Position numbers and translations under genes: made by a program
Source of the DNA: an uncultured Clostridia bacterium
GTDB taxonomy: Bacteria > Bacillota > Clostridia > Oscillospirales > Ruminococcaceae
NCBI GenBank assembly: GCA_947629335.1
Contig: CANRDI010000001.1
Coordinates: 186,001 to 250,000 of the forward strand
Direction of reading: 5' to 3'
Length of the DNA: 64,000 nucleotides
The notes under the pieces: generated by a model
The model's database searches: none
What the model was told of the DNA's origin: nothing
What the model saw: only the letters and a program-made list of their open reading frames with translations
Part shown: positions 54,127-62,250 of the stretch, in pieces
Layout: every line of letters begins with the position of its first letter
Numbering within the stretch: position 1 is the first letter of the stretch

Positions 54127-54705
54127 ATGGCAGAAATACTCGTTGAAACATCGGCAAGACACGTTCACGTTACAAAGGAAACGCTTGAGATCCTTTTCGG
54201 CAAGGGCGCTGAGCTTACAAAGAAAAAGGATCTGTCACAGCCCGGACAGTTTGCAAGCGAGCAGAGAGTTACGGTCGTAGGTCCTAAAAAGGAGCTTGCA
54301 AACGTTTCTATTCTCGGTCCGTGCCGTTCTGCAGACCAGGTTGAGCTTTCGGCAACTGACGCGCGTTCTATCGGCGTAGATATTGCTATCCGTGAGAGCG
54401 GCGATATTGCAGGAACGCCCGGCTGCACGCTTAAAGGTCCTGCGGGCGAAGTTACTATAAAAGAGGGCGTTATTGTTGCGAAGCGCCATATCCACCTTAC
54501 TCCCGAAACAGCTGAAAAGTTAGGCGTTCAGAACAAGGACATTGTATGGGTTAAGTGTAAAACAAACGGCAGAGAAGCAATTCTCGGCGATGTTGTCGTA
54601 AGAGTAAGCGACAAGTTTGCTGACGCTATGCACATTGACACAGACGAAAGCAACGCTATTTCCGCAACTCCAAATCTTATGGGAGAAATAATCAAGAGCC
54701 TTTGA
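54127..54705 (+). CDS. pduL: Phosphate propanoyltransferase (PduL-type phosphotransacylase)
   Basis: 192 residues from the ATG at 54127 (GGAGG). Two copies of the zinc-binding motif appear as ARHVHVT near 9 and KRHIHLTPE near 120, typical of PduL. There is no encapsulation peptide extension and no microcompartment gene nearby, so it probably serves as the cell's acetyl- or propionyl-CoA phosphotransacylase. Its promoter is TTGATT (54046-54051), 17 bp, TATAAT (54069-54074). Confidence 0.92.
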   Translation: MAEILVETSARHVHVTKETLEILFGKGAELTKKKDLSQPGQFASEQRVTVVGPKKELANVSILGPCRSADQVELSATDARSIGVDIAIRESGDIAGTPGCTLKGPAGEVTIKEGVIVAKRHIHLTPETAEKLGVQNKDIVWVKCKTNGREAILGDVVVRVSDKFADAMHIDTDESNAISATPNLMGEIIKSL

Positions 54706-54743
54706 TTTAATGCATAAAAGGCTTGTTAGGTTTATAATGTATT

Positions 54744-54772
54744 AACCCTCGGTGAAAAGCCGAGGGTTTTAT
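54744..54772 (+). terminator. Terminator after pduL
   Basis: AACCCTCGG (54744-54752) pairs with CCGAGGGTT (54760-54768), then TTTATTTAT. Confidence 0.8.
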
Positions 54773-54822
54773 TTATCACAATTGCTGACGCACAAGATAT
54801 TAAACAGATTGCCGAAAAACTG

Positions 54823-54858
54823 TTGCAAAAAAACGGCTTGGAAAATCCAAGCCGTTTT
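54823..54858 (-). terminator. Terminator of gapA
   Basis: A perfect 13-bp stem AAAACGGCTTGGA / TCCAAGCCGTTTT (54830-54858) with a 3-base loop and a T-run on the minus strand. Confidence 0.85.
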
Positions 54859-54875
54859 CGGTATCAAGCGTTAAA

Positions 54876-55910
54876 TTAAAGCTCAGCGAAGTACTTGATA
54901 GTTCTTACCATCTGAGATGTGTACGAGTTTTCGTTGTCATACCAAGAAACTACCTGTACCTGATAAAGATCGTCGCCAACCTTTGAAACCATTGTCTGTG
55001 TAGCGTCAAACAGAGAGCCAAACTTCATTCCGATAACGTCAGAAGAAACGATCTGATCCTCGTTATAGCCGAAAGACTCGGAAGCAGCAGCCTTCATAGC
55101 AGCATTGATAGCTTCCTTAGTAACGTCAGCCTTCTTAACAACAGCCGTAAGGATAGTTGTAGAACCTGTGGGAACAGGAACACGCTGTGCAGAACCGATA
55201 AGTTTTCCGTTAAGCTCAGGGATAACAAGACCGATTGCCTTTGCAGCGCCCGTAGAGTTCGGAACGATATTTGCTGCGCCCGCTCTTGCTCTTCTGAGGT
55301 CGCCCTTTCTGTGAGGACCGTCAAGTATCATCTGGTCGCCCGTATAAGCGTGGATAGTGCTCATAATGCCGCTCTGGATAGGAGCATAATCGTTAAGAGC
55401 CTTTGCCATGGGAGCAAGACAGTTTGTCGTACAAGAAGCAGCAGAAATTATCTGATCGTCCTTTGAAAGCGTCTTTTCGTTTACGGAATAAACGATAGTT
55501 TTAAGGTCATTGCCCGCAGGAGCGGAAATAACAACTTTCTTTGCACCTGCATTGATATGAGCCATAGACTTGTCCTTAGAGCAGTAGAAACCTGTACATT
55601 CGAGAACAACGTCAACGCCTATCTCACCCCAAGGAAGATCTTTAGCGTCTTTTTCAGCGTAGATCTTGAGTGTCTTTCCGTCAACTGTGATTGTGTTAGC
55701 CTCATCATCAGCGGAAACTGTGTGGAGGTTCTCGCCGATAACGCCGCAATAACCCTTCTGCGCGGTATCATACTTTAAAAGATTTGCGAGCATTGAAGGC
55801 TTTGTGAGGTCGTTTATAGCGACAACATCATAGCCCTCTGCGCCGAACATCTGTCTGAAAGCAAGACGTCCGATACGACCGAAACCATTGATTGCAACTT
55901 TAACTGCCAT
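54876..55910 (-). CDS. gapA: Glyceraldehyde-3-phosphate dehydrogenase
   Basis: 344 residues from the ATG at 55910 (AGGAGG). NAD-binding [14 protein letters not shown] at the N-terminus, the catalytic C160 in [13 protein letters not shown] and [15 protein letters not shown] at the end are diagnostic. It acts in glycolysis. The gene is monocistronic with its own promoter and terminator; other glycolytic genes are not adjacent. Confidence 0.97.
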   Translation of the reverse strand: MAVKVAINGFGRIGRLAFRQMFGAEGYDVVAINDLTKPSMLANLLKYDTAQKGYCGVIGENLHTVSADDEANTITVDGKTLKIYAEKDAKDLPWGEIGVDVVLECTGFYCSKDKSMAHINAGAKKVVISAPAGNDLKTIVYSVNEKTLSKDDQIISAASCTTNCLAPMAKALNDYAPIQSGIMSTIHAYTGDQMILDGPHRKGDLRRARAGAANIVPNSTGAAKAIGLVIPELNGKLIGSAQRVPVPTGSTTILTAVVKKADVTKEAINAAMKAAASESFGYNEDQIVSSDVIGMKFGSLFDATQTMVSKVGDDLYQVQVVSWYDNENSYTSQMVRTIKYFAEL

Positions 55911-55959
55911 TGGAATAATCCTCCTGAAAAATAAAATTTGATATTTACTATCAACTAAT

Positions 55960-55988
55960 ATTATACTAAATTTCCAAAAAATTATCAA
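55960..55988 (-). promoter_or_regulatory. gapA promoter
   Basis: On the minus strand TTGATA (55983-55988), 17 bp, TATAAT (55960-55965). Confidence 0.75.
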
Positions 55989-56135
55989 GTAAATTCGGAA
56001 AATTTATCTAACGATAAAAGTAAACATTTTCCACGCACTTTTGTATATTTTGCACAAACGGCGCTTTCAAACGGGTTTTGTTTTGTTATAGCGTTAATGA
56101 TAAAATTTTTTTTCAGCTTTACAGCGCCTTTTATA

Positions 56136-56164
56136 ACAAAACCCTCGGCACAAAAGCCGAGGGC
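56136..56164 (-). terminator. Terminator of lipoprotein B
   Basis: CCCTCGGC (56142-56149) pairs with GCCGAGGG (56156-56163) with a T-run (TTTTGTT) on the minus strand. It shares its stem with the terminator at 51002. Confidence 0.8.
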
Positions 56165-56182
56165 TTAACATAACTATTAAAT

Positions 56183-56917
56183 TTAGTGAGCATTAGGTGA
56201 TTGTCCCCAAAGTGAAGGATCATTAGGATCCCCTGTAGGACCGGGGAGTTGGCCGCCGGAGCCGGGAGTTACTTCCTCCCAACCTACTCTCGGATTATAT
56301 GCCCACTGTCTGTGATCCTTGTCTACAAAAAGTGTGCCTCTCTTCAAGTTTTCTGTCGGGAAACCATTCTCATCTAAAATCATACCTGTTGTATCTGTGG
56401 GTGTTAAATTAGATGTGTTACCTGCCTGTTCTCCGCCCGGAGCAGGATTTACACCCGGTATATTTGCATTTCCACCGTTAGACGATTGAGCAGGCTTGCT
56501 TTCCGTCTGTTTGCTCGACGAACTTGCGGGCTTTTGACTGCTTGACTGGGTTGGGGTTGAAGATGAAGATTGTACGGGAGTTGACTGTAAAGATGATTGT
56601 ACGGGGGTTGACTGTTCGGGCTTATTTGACGAATTTTCAATACTTGAACTGCTTAATTCGCCGGAAGATGCAGAATCCGGCTTAAAATTATTATTATCAC
56701 TACTAATATAACTACTATTATTATAAGAGGAACTTGAACTAAAATCATTGGTTAAATTTGAGTTTGAATTTTCACTGTTTTTTGATGTAAAAGTGCTGTT
56801 TTCAACCGAATTTTGAGTTTGCGAACTGCTACTTGAAAAATTCGCCTCATTTTCCCTCGGCGCACACCCCGCCAAAATTATCACCGCTATGACTGCTGAA
56901 AAAATTGATTTTTTCAT
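56183..56917 (-). CDS. Serine-rich lipoprotein (paralogue B)
   Basis: 244 residues. The lipobox (ILAGC) is followed by PREN, as in paralogue A. The Ser/Asn/Gln-rich spacer differs in repeats, and an insert (NIPGVNPAPGGEQAGN) precedes the shared module LTPTDTTGM...DENGFPT...LPGPTGDPNDP...WGQSPNAH. The signal-peptide coding DNA is very like that of paralogue A, so a fairly recent duplication is likely. Its start overlaps the rluD-type stop by ATGA. Function unknown. Confidence 0.88.
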   Translation of the reverse strand: MKKSIFSAVIAVIILAGCAPRENEANFSSSSSQTQNSVENSTFTSKNSENSNSNLTNDFSSSSSYNNSSYISSDNNNFKPDSASSGELSSSSIENSSNKPEQSTPVQSSLQSTPVQSSSSTPTQSSSQKPASSSSKQTESKPAQSSNGGNANIPGVNPAPGGEQAGNTSNLTPTDTTGMILDENGFPTENLKRGTLFVDKDHRQWAYNPRVGWEEVTPGSGGQLPGPTGDPNDPSLWGQSPNAH

Positions 56918-57885
56918 AGTTCCTCCTTATTGTTGTCAAAAAATTTCATAAACCACAAATCTTGAATATTATTCACTTTAAATTCTTTCCCGTTCAAATA
57001 TTCAAGAATACCCGCGCTTGTCGTAAACTTAAATGTCAGTTTATATGAACACAGCGCCTGTGTTTTTGCCTTAAACATTTTATTTCGCGCGTTGTCGCCG
57101 TATTTCCCGTCTCCAAGCAGAGGACAGCCGATATGCGCAAAATGCGCGCGTATCTGGTGCGTTCTGCCCGTAAGCAAATCGACCTCAACGAGCGAAAGCT
57201 CTCCCCTACTCTTTAATACGCGGTATTTTGTCTTTATCGTGAGAAAATCCTGCTTTGGGCTGTCGGAAATAACAACGCGGTTTTCCTCGGAAAGTTTTTT
57301 CAGATAAGCCGTAAGCTCCGCTTCGCTCGGCTCGGGCTTTCCGAAAACCGCGCATAAATAAAGCTTTTCCACTTCCCTGTCGCGGAGCTTTTGATTTAAT
57401 ACGCGCAAAGCCTCGGCATTTTTTGCCGCAATGACTATTCCGCTTGTGTTTCTGTCAATTCGGTTTACAAGCGCAGGAACAAAGCTCTGTTCGCTTTCAG
57501 GATCATACTCGCCTTTTTCTTCAAGATAACAGAGTATGCGGTCAATAAGCGTGTCCTGCGAATTTTCATTGTCCTCGTGAACGACCAACCCGCACGGCTT
57601 GTTGCAAAGCAGGATATTCTCATCCTCGTAAATCACGTTTATTTCGGAGGAAGCGCTTTTTTCGGTATGCTGTTTTTTTGACAACAACTCTTCGCTCAGA
57701 TAAAATCTGAACACATCGCCCTCTTTAAGTATCGTATTAGGCTCGGCTTTCGCGCCGTTCAGTTTTATCCGCTTTTTTCTCATCAGTTTGCAGACAAGCG
57801 CGGATTTCAAATTCGGGTAGGCTTTCGACAAAAACCTGTCAGCGCGCTGTCCTGCGTCATTTTTTTGAACAGTTATCTCAGTCAT
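56914..57885 (-). CDS. RluD-family pseudouridine synthase
   Basis: 323 residues. An S4 RNA-binding domain (about 1-75) is followed by the RluA/RluD catalytic domain: the catalytic aspartate lies in NRIDRNTSGIVI and a later GRTHQIRAHFAHIGCPLLGD is typical. It isomerises specific uridines in rRNA or tRNA; the exact target cannot be told. AGGAG precedes the ATG. The lipoprotein B gene overlaps its stop. Confidence 0.93.
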   Translation of the reverse strand: MTEITVQKNDAGQRADRFLSKAYPNLKSALVCKLMRKKRIKLNGAKAEPNTILKEGDVFRFYLSEELLSKKQHTEKSASSEINVIYEDENILLCNKPCGLVVHEDNENSQDTLIDRILCYLEEKGEYDPESEQSFVPALVNRIDRNTSGIVIAAKNAEALRVLNQKLRDREVEKLYLCAVFGKPEPSEAELTAYLKKLSEENRVVISDSPKQDFLTIKTKYRVLKSRGELSLVEVDLLTGRTHQIRAHFAHIGCPLLGDGKYGDNARNKMFKAKTQALCSYKLTFKFTTSAGILEYLNGKEFKVNNIQDLWFMKFFDNNKEEL

Positions 57886-57903
57886 AATAGCTCCTGTTCA
57901 GCG

Positions 57904-59286
57904 TTACTGCTTGATCTCGTTTTCGGGGTCGCTCTTTTCTTTCGCTTTCTTTTTCGGGCAGATCTTCCTTATGTAGACAGCGTACAGCGAAAGTGATATT
58001 ATTCCCGCTGTTGTCCAACCAACAGGCCACGAGAGCCATATTCCCGTTGCTCCGAAATGCGGTTTCAATATAAACGCGAACGCCACTCTTAAAATCAGAT
58101 CGCTGAATGTTGTCACCATAAATGCAACAACTCTCCTGCCGCCGCGCAATATAGCGTCCGCTGCAAGTTTCAGCCCGACCGCCGCATAAAACGGTGAAAC
58201 CACAGTAAGGAAATGAACTCCCGCCTCCGCCGCCGCAGCGGTATTTGCATTTGTTTTATCCATAAACAAATAGATCAGATTTTCCGCGAAAATATGGTAG
58301 AGTATTGAAAAAGCTGCTGATATGACCAACGTTATCAGACTTCCAACGTAAAATCCCTTTTTTACACGGGGATATTCTTTAGCGCCGATGTTCTGCGCTG
58401 AAAAACTTGAAATCGAGTTCCCGACTGTAGAACAGCAGGTCACAGCAAATGTATTCAGCTTTATCGCCGAAGCATATCCTGCAACAACGTCCGTTCCGCA
58501 GCTGTTGACAAGACTTTGAATAAACAGCTGTCCAACCGATACAAAGCTCTGCTGGAAAATACTGGGGATAGAAAGCGACGCAATTTTACCAAGGGTTTTC
58601 CATTCAAACAGCTTGTATTTTTCGCTCTTGATTTCGCCTACTCTATGGAGCAGAACGATAAACGCAAGTACCGAGCAGATACCTTGACATATAAAAGTTG
58701 CCCATGCCGCGCCCGCAACTCCCATTCTGAAAACTGCGACAAACAGCAGATCCATAGCGATATTTCCGAGCGACGAACCGATAAGAAAATACAGCGGTGT
58801 TTTGCTGTCGCCGAGAGCCGTAAAAATTCCCGTACAGATATTGTACACGAACAGAAAAACCAGTCCGAGAACGTAAATATTAAGATAAGTTTTGGAGTCG
58901 GAGAAGATCAGATTATCCGTTCCAAGTAAATTTAAAAACAGTCCGCTTGTGAAAATACCGACAACAGTAAGCATCAAAGCAAGGGAAAATGTAGAAATTA
59001 TCGACGTATAAACCGCCGTTTTCATTCCCTTGTAATCCTTTGCGCCAAAAAGCGTCGAGATGACTACCGAACAGCCTATGTTCATTCCCGTGCCAATTGA
59101 CAAGAAAATCATCGTGATAGGATAAGATGCACCTATCGCGGCAAGAGCGTCGTTGTTTATAAATCTTCCCGCGATTATGCTGTCGGAGATGTTGTACATC
59201 TGCTGGAAAACAACGCTTATCAGCAGAGGTATCGAAAATTGTATCAATATGGGCGTAACCGCGCCGCGGGTCATATCCTTAACCAT
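57904..59286 (-). CDS. MATE family efflux transporter
   Basis: 460 residues with about 12 helices in two halves. Typical pieces are FSIPLLISVVFQQMYNISDSII and GRFINNDALAAIGASYP at the N-terminus. The halves repeat this pattern near 240-275. It would export cationic drugs or metabolites using an ion gradient. The C-terminus is charged (KKKAKEKSDPENE). It lies 18 bp downstream of typA and may be cotranscribed. Confidence 0.93.
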   Translation of the reverse strand: MVKDMTRGAVTPILIQFSIPLLISVVFQQMYNISDSIIAGRFINNDALAAIGASYPITMIFLSIGTGMNIGCSVVISTLFGAKDYKGMKTAVYTSIISTFSLALMLTVVGIFTSGLFLNLLGTDNLIFSDSKTYLNIYVLGLVFLFVYNICTGIFTALGDSKTPLYFLIGSSLGNIAMDLLFVAVFRMGVAGAAWATFICQGICSVLAFIVLLHRVGEIKSEKYKLFEWKTLGKIASLSIPSIFQQSFVSVGQLFIQSLVNSCGTDVVAGYASAIKLNTFAVTCCSTVGNSISSFSAQNIGAKEYPRVKKGFYVGSLITLVISAAFSILYHIFAENLIYLFMDKTNANTAAAAEAGVHFLTVVSPFYAAVGLKLAADAILRGGRRVVAFMVTTFSDLILRVAFAFILKPHFGATGIWLSWPVGWTTAGIISLSLYAVYIRKICPKKKAKEKSDPENEIKQ

Positions 59287-59304
59287 TGTTCTTAACTTTC
59301 ATTG

Positions 59305-61128
59305 TTATTTCTTTAATTTTGCTTCTGCTTTCAAGCGAAGATCGCGTTCAAGAATTGTCTTTCTAAGTCTTATGTTCTTGGGCGTTACTTCTACAAGCTC
59401 GTCGTCCTGAATAAATTCAAGGCTTTCTTCAAGGCTCATCTGCTTGCACGGGATAAGGTGGAGCGCGTCGTCAGAACCCGAAGCGCGCGTATTTGTAAGG
59501 TGCTTTTTCTTGCAGACGTTTACTACGATATCCCCTGCCTTCGGTGAAACGCCGACTATCATTCCCTCGTAGACCTCAACACCCGCATCAATGAACAATG
59601 TTCCGCGTTCCTGAGCGTTGAAAAGCCCGTAAGTGACTGCCGTTCCTGTTTCCCAAGCGACAAGAGAACCTACCGTTCTTCTTGCTATATCGCCATAATA
59701 AGGCTTATAGCTGTCAAAGATCGTGTTCATTACTCCCTCGCCTTTTGTATCGGTAAGAAATTCGCTTCTGTATCCGAAAAGTCCTCTTGACGGCACAAGA
59801 TATTCGAGCCTTGTGCGGTTTCCGACGGGGTGCATTTCGACCATTTCGCCCTTTCGCTGTCCCATTTTCTCCATTACAGAGCCTACAGCCGTTTCGGGAA
59901 CATCAATTATTACCCGCTCTACCGGCTCGCACTTTACTCCGTCAATTTCCTTGTACAAAACGCGCGGAGTGCTTACGGAAAGCTCATAGCCTTCCCTGCG
60001 CATGGTTTCAATAAGTATCGAAAGGTGCATTTCGCCGCGCCCCGCAACGTTCATAGCGTCCGCTGTGTCACTGTCCGAAACCCGCAATGAAACATCTTTA
60101 AGGGTTTCGCGCATAAGTCTTTCTCTTATCTGGCGCGAAGTGACAAATTTTCCTTCTCTTCCCGCAAACGGAGAGGTATTGACAGAAAATGTCATTTCAA
60201 CTGTAGGCTCGCTGATTTTAACAAACGGAAGCGGTTCAGGATTGTTGACAGAGCATATCGTCTGCCCTATCGTAACTCCCTCAATTCCCGAAAATGCAAT
60301 TATATCACCTACTGAGGCACTCTCCACAGGCACTTTGTTTAATCCCTCAAACTGATTGAGCGAAACAATTTTTGCCTTAAAGGGAGCTGTTCTGTTGTGA
60401 TAATCACAAACAGTGACCTCCTGATTTTGCTTTATAACGCCGCGCTCTACCCTGCCTATAGCAATTCTTCCCACATAATCATTGTAGTCAATCGACGAAA
60501 CAAGAACCTGAAGATCGCCGTTTTCGTCGCCCTCAGGTGCGGGAATATGCTCGATTATTTTTTCAAAAAGCGGCTTGAAATCCGTTCCCATTTCATCGGG
60601 ATTATATGACGAACAGCCGAGCCTTCCCGAACAGAAAACTACAGGACTGTCGAGTTGTTCTTCCGTAGCGTCAAGGTCGAGCAAAAGCTCTAAAACCTCG
60701 TCTACTACCTCGTGGTTTCTTGCATCGGGACGGTCGGTCTTGTTTACGACTACAATTATCTTGTGTCCGAGTTCAAGCGCCTTTTGCAAAACAAAACGCG
60801 TCTGGGGCATAGTTCCCTCGAAGCTGTCCACAAGTAGCAGAACGCCGTTTACCATTTTCAGGATACGCTCGACCTCTCCCGAAAAATCCGCGTGTCCGGG
60901 AGTATCTACAATATTGATCTTTACGCCGTTATACATACAGGATGTATTTTTCGCAAGGATTGTAATTCCGCGCTCGCGCTCGATATCGTTGTTGTCCATA
61001 ACGCGGTCTTGGACAGCCTGATTTTCACGGAACGCCCCGCCCTGCTTTAACATTTCGTCAACGAGCGTCGTCTTTCCATGGTCAACGTGCGCTATTATAG
61101 CAATGTTTCTTAGATCTTCTCTTACCAA
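59305..61128 (-). CDS. typA: GTPase TypA/BipA
   Basis: 607 residues from a TTG start (AAAGGA upstream). The GTPase box AHVDHGKTTLVDEML is near 13, DTPGHADFSGEVERI follows and NKTDRPDAR gives G4. EF-G-like domains follow, with VNVCKKKHLTNTRASG in the C-terminal region specific to TypA. It binds the ribosome and aids 50S assembly and stress growth. It has its own promoter. Confidence 0.96.
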   Translation of the reverse strand: MVREDLRNIAIIAHVDHGKTTLVDEMLKQGGAFRENQAVQDRVMDNNDIERERGITILAKNTSCMYNGVKINIVDTPGHADFSGEVERILKMVNGVLLLVDSFEGTMPQTRFVLQKALELGHKIIVVVNKTDRPDARNHEVVDEVLELLLDLDATEEQLDSPVVFCSGRLGCSSYNPDEMGTDFKPLFEKIIEHIPAPEGDENGDLQVLVSSIDYNDYVGRIAIGRVERGVIKQNQEVTVCDYHNRTAPFKAKIVSLNQFEGLNKVPVESASVGDIIAFSGIEGVTIGQTICSVNNPEPLPFVKISEPTVEMTFSVNTSPFAGREGKFVTSRQIRERLMRETLKDVSLRVSDSDTADAMNVAGRGEMHLSILIETMRREGYELSVSTPRVLYKEIDGVKCEPVERVIIDVPETAVGSVMEKMGQRKGEMVEMHPVGNRTRLEYLVPSRGLFGYRSEFLTDTKGEGVMNTIFDSYKPYYGDIARRTVGSLVAWETGTAVTYGLFNAQERGTLFIDAGVEVYEGMIVGVSPKAGDIVVNVCKKKHLTNTRASGSDDALHLIPCKQMSLEESLEFIQDDELVEVTPKNIRLRKTILERDLRLKAEAKLKK

Positions 61129-61167
61129 AATTTTTCACTTTCCTTTATGAATATTTTAACAAAAAAT

Positions 61168-61196
61168 ATTATACAACAAAATATTTAATTCTACAA
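61168..61196 (-). promoter_or_regulatory. typA promoter
   Basis: On the minus strand TTGTAG (61191-61196), 17 bp, TATAAT (61168-61173). Confidence 0.65.
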
Positions 61197-61272
61197 GATA
61201 AAAAAACAAAAACCGTGTTTTTACTTATTTTAATCAAACAACGGCTTTGATTTTTATGCAATTTGACAACAA

Positions 61273-62250
61273 CTATGCCGCGCCTTTTTCCGTTTCGATC
61301 CTTAATTCCGTACCATTGCTTACTATGACAATATTACCGTCACGCGAGGTCGTATAAAACTCATCGCAGCCGACTTCTTCAAGACGGTCGAAAACTTCGC
61401 TTCGCGGATGTCCGTAATAATTTATCTCCGCAACTTCAAAAACGGCAATATCGGGCGTTACTGCCTCCAAAAATTCGACAGAACTCGATCCTGCGCTTCC
61501 GTGGTGTCCTACTTTAAGCACGTCAACGTCAATATCCGCTCCGCTTTCAATAAGATCCTTTTCGCTTATGTTTGTCAAATCTCCCGTGAATAAAAACGAG
61601 TTTTCACCGTCGACAAATTTAGCCGCTATTGAAAAATCATTAAGGTCGTCATAATAATCTTCAAGCGGCGAAAGTATTTCTATATATGTATCTTCGTCGA
61701 TTAAATACCTTTCACCGACAACTGCATATTGAACGTCAATATTTTTCATATCTATCTCAGCCATCATTTTCAGATAGCTGACCGTTTCCGGTACCATATC
61801 TTCGGGAATTTTCGGCATAATTATCTTTTTAACGTTATAATCCATAATTATTTTATACATTCCGCCGATATGGTCGCCGTGCGGGTGTGAACAGATAACA
61901 AGGTCTATTTTATCAATATCTTGAAAATTAAGATAACCTAAAATATTTCCTATGTCGTCGCCTGTGCCGCTGTCGATAAGTACCGTGTAATTTTTTGTTA
62001 CGATAAGCTCACAGTCCGCCTGTCCGACATCTATAAAATGCACGACCGCTTCATTGCCTTTCGGTTTTACAAGCGGCTTTACCCCTCCGCCGAAAAAAAT
62101 TATAACGTTATTTGACGAAGGTATCCAGTCGATTTTTAAAAACTTGTCGTTTACAAAGAAAAACAGTGCCGCTACTGTAATAATTAGCAGCACCGCCGAA
62201 ACGATCTTTTTATATATTTGCCTGACGCTTGGCTTTCGTTTTTTTCTCAT
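61273..62250 (-). CDS. MBL-fold hydrolase of the ComEC/Rec2 C-terminal type
   Basis: 325 residues. One N-terminal membrane anchor (about 18-38) leads to an extracytoplasmic beta-lactamase-like domain: FIDVGQADCELI, the metal motif SHPHGDHIGG, FTGDLT and KVGHHGSAGSSS. It resembles the nuclease-like domain of ComEC, but the channel domain is missing, as in many free-standing Clostridia proteins. It overlaps the end of the YgiQ gene by 41 bp; AAAGGA precedes the ATG. Confidence 0.9.
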   Translation of the reverse strand: MRKKRKPSVRQIYKKIVSAVLLIITVAALFFFVNDKFLKIDWIPSSNNVIIFFGGGVKPLVKPKGNEAVVHFIDVGQADCELIVTKNYTVLIDSGTGDDIGNILGYLNFQDIDKIDLVICSHPHGDHIGGMYKIIMDYNVKKIIMPKIPEDMVPETVSYLKMMAEIDMKNIDVQYAVVGERYLIDEDTYIEILSPLEDYYDDLNDFSIAAKFVDGENSFLFTGDLTNISEKDLIESGADIDVDVLKVGHHGSAGSSSVEFLEAVTPDIAVFEVAEINYYGHPRSEVFDRLEEVGCDEFYTTSRDGNIVIVSNGTELRIETEKGAA

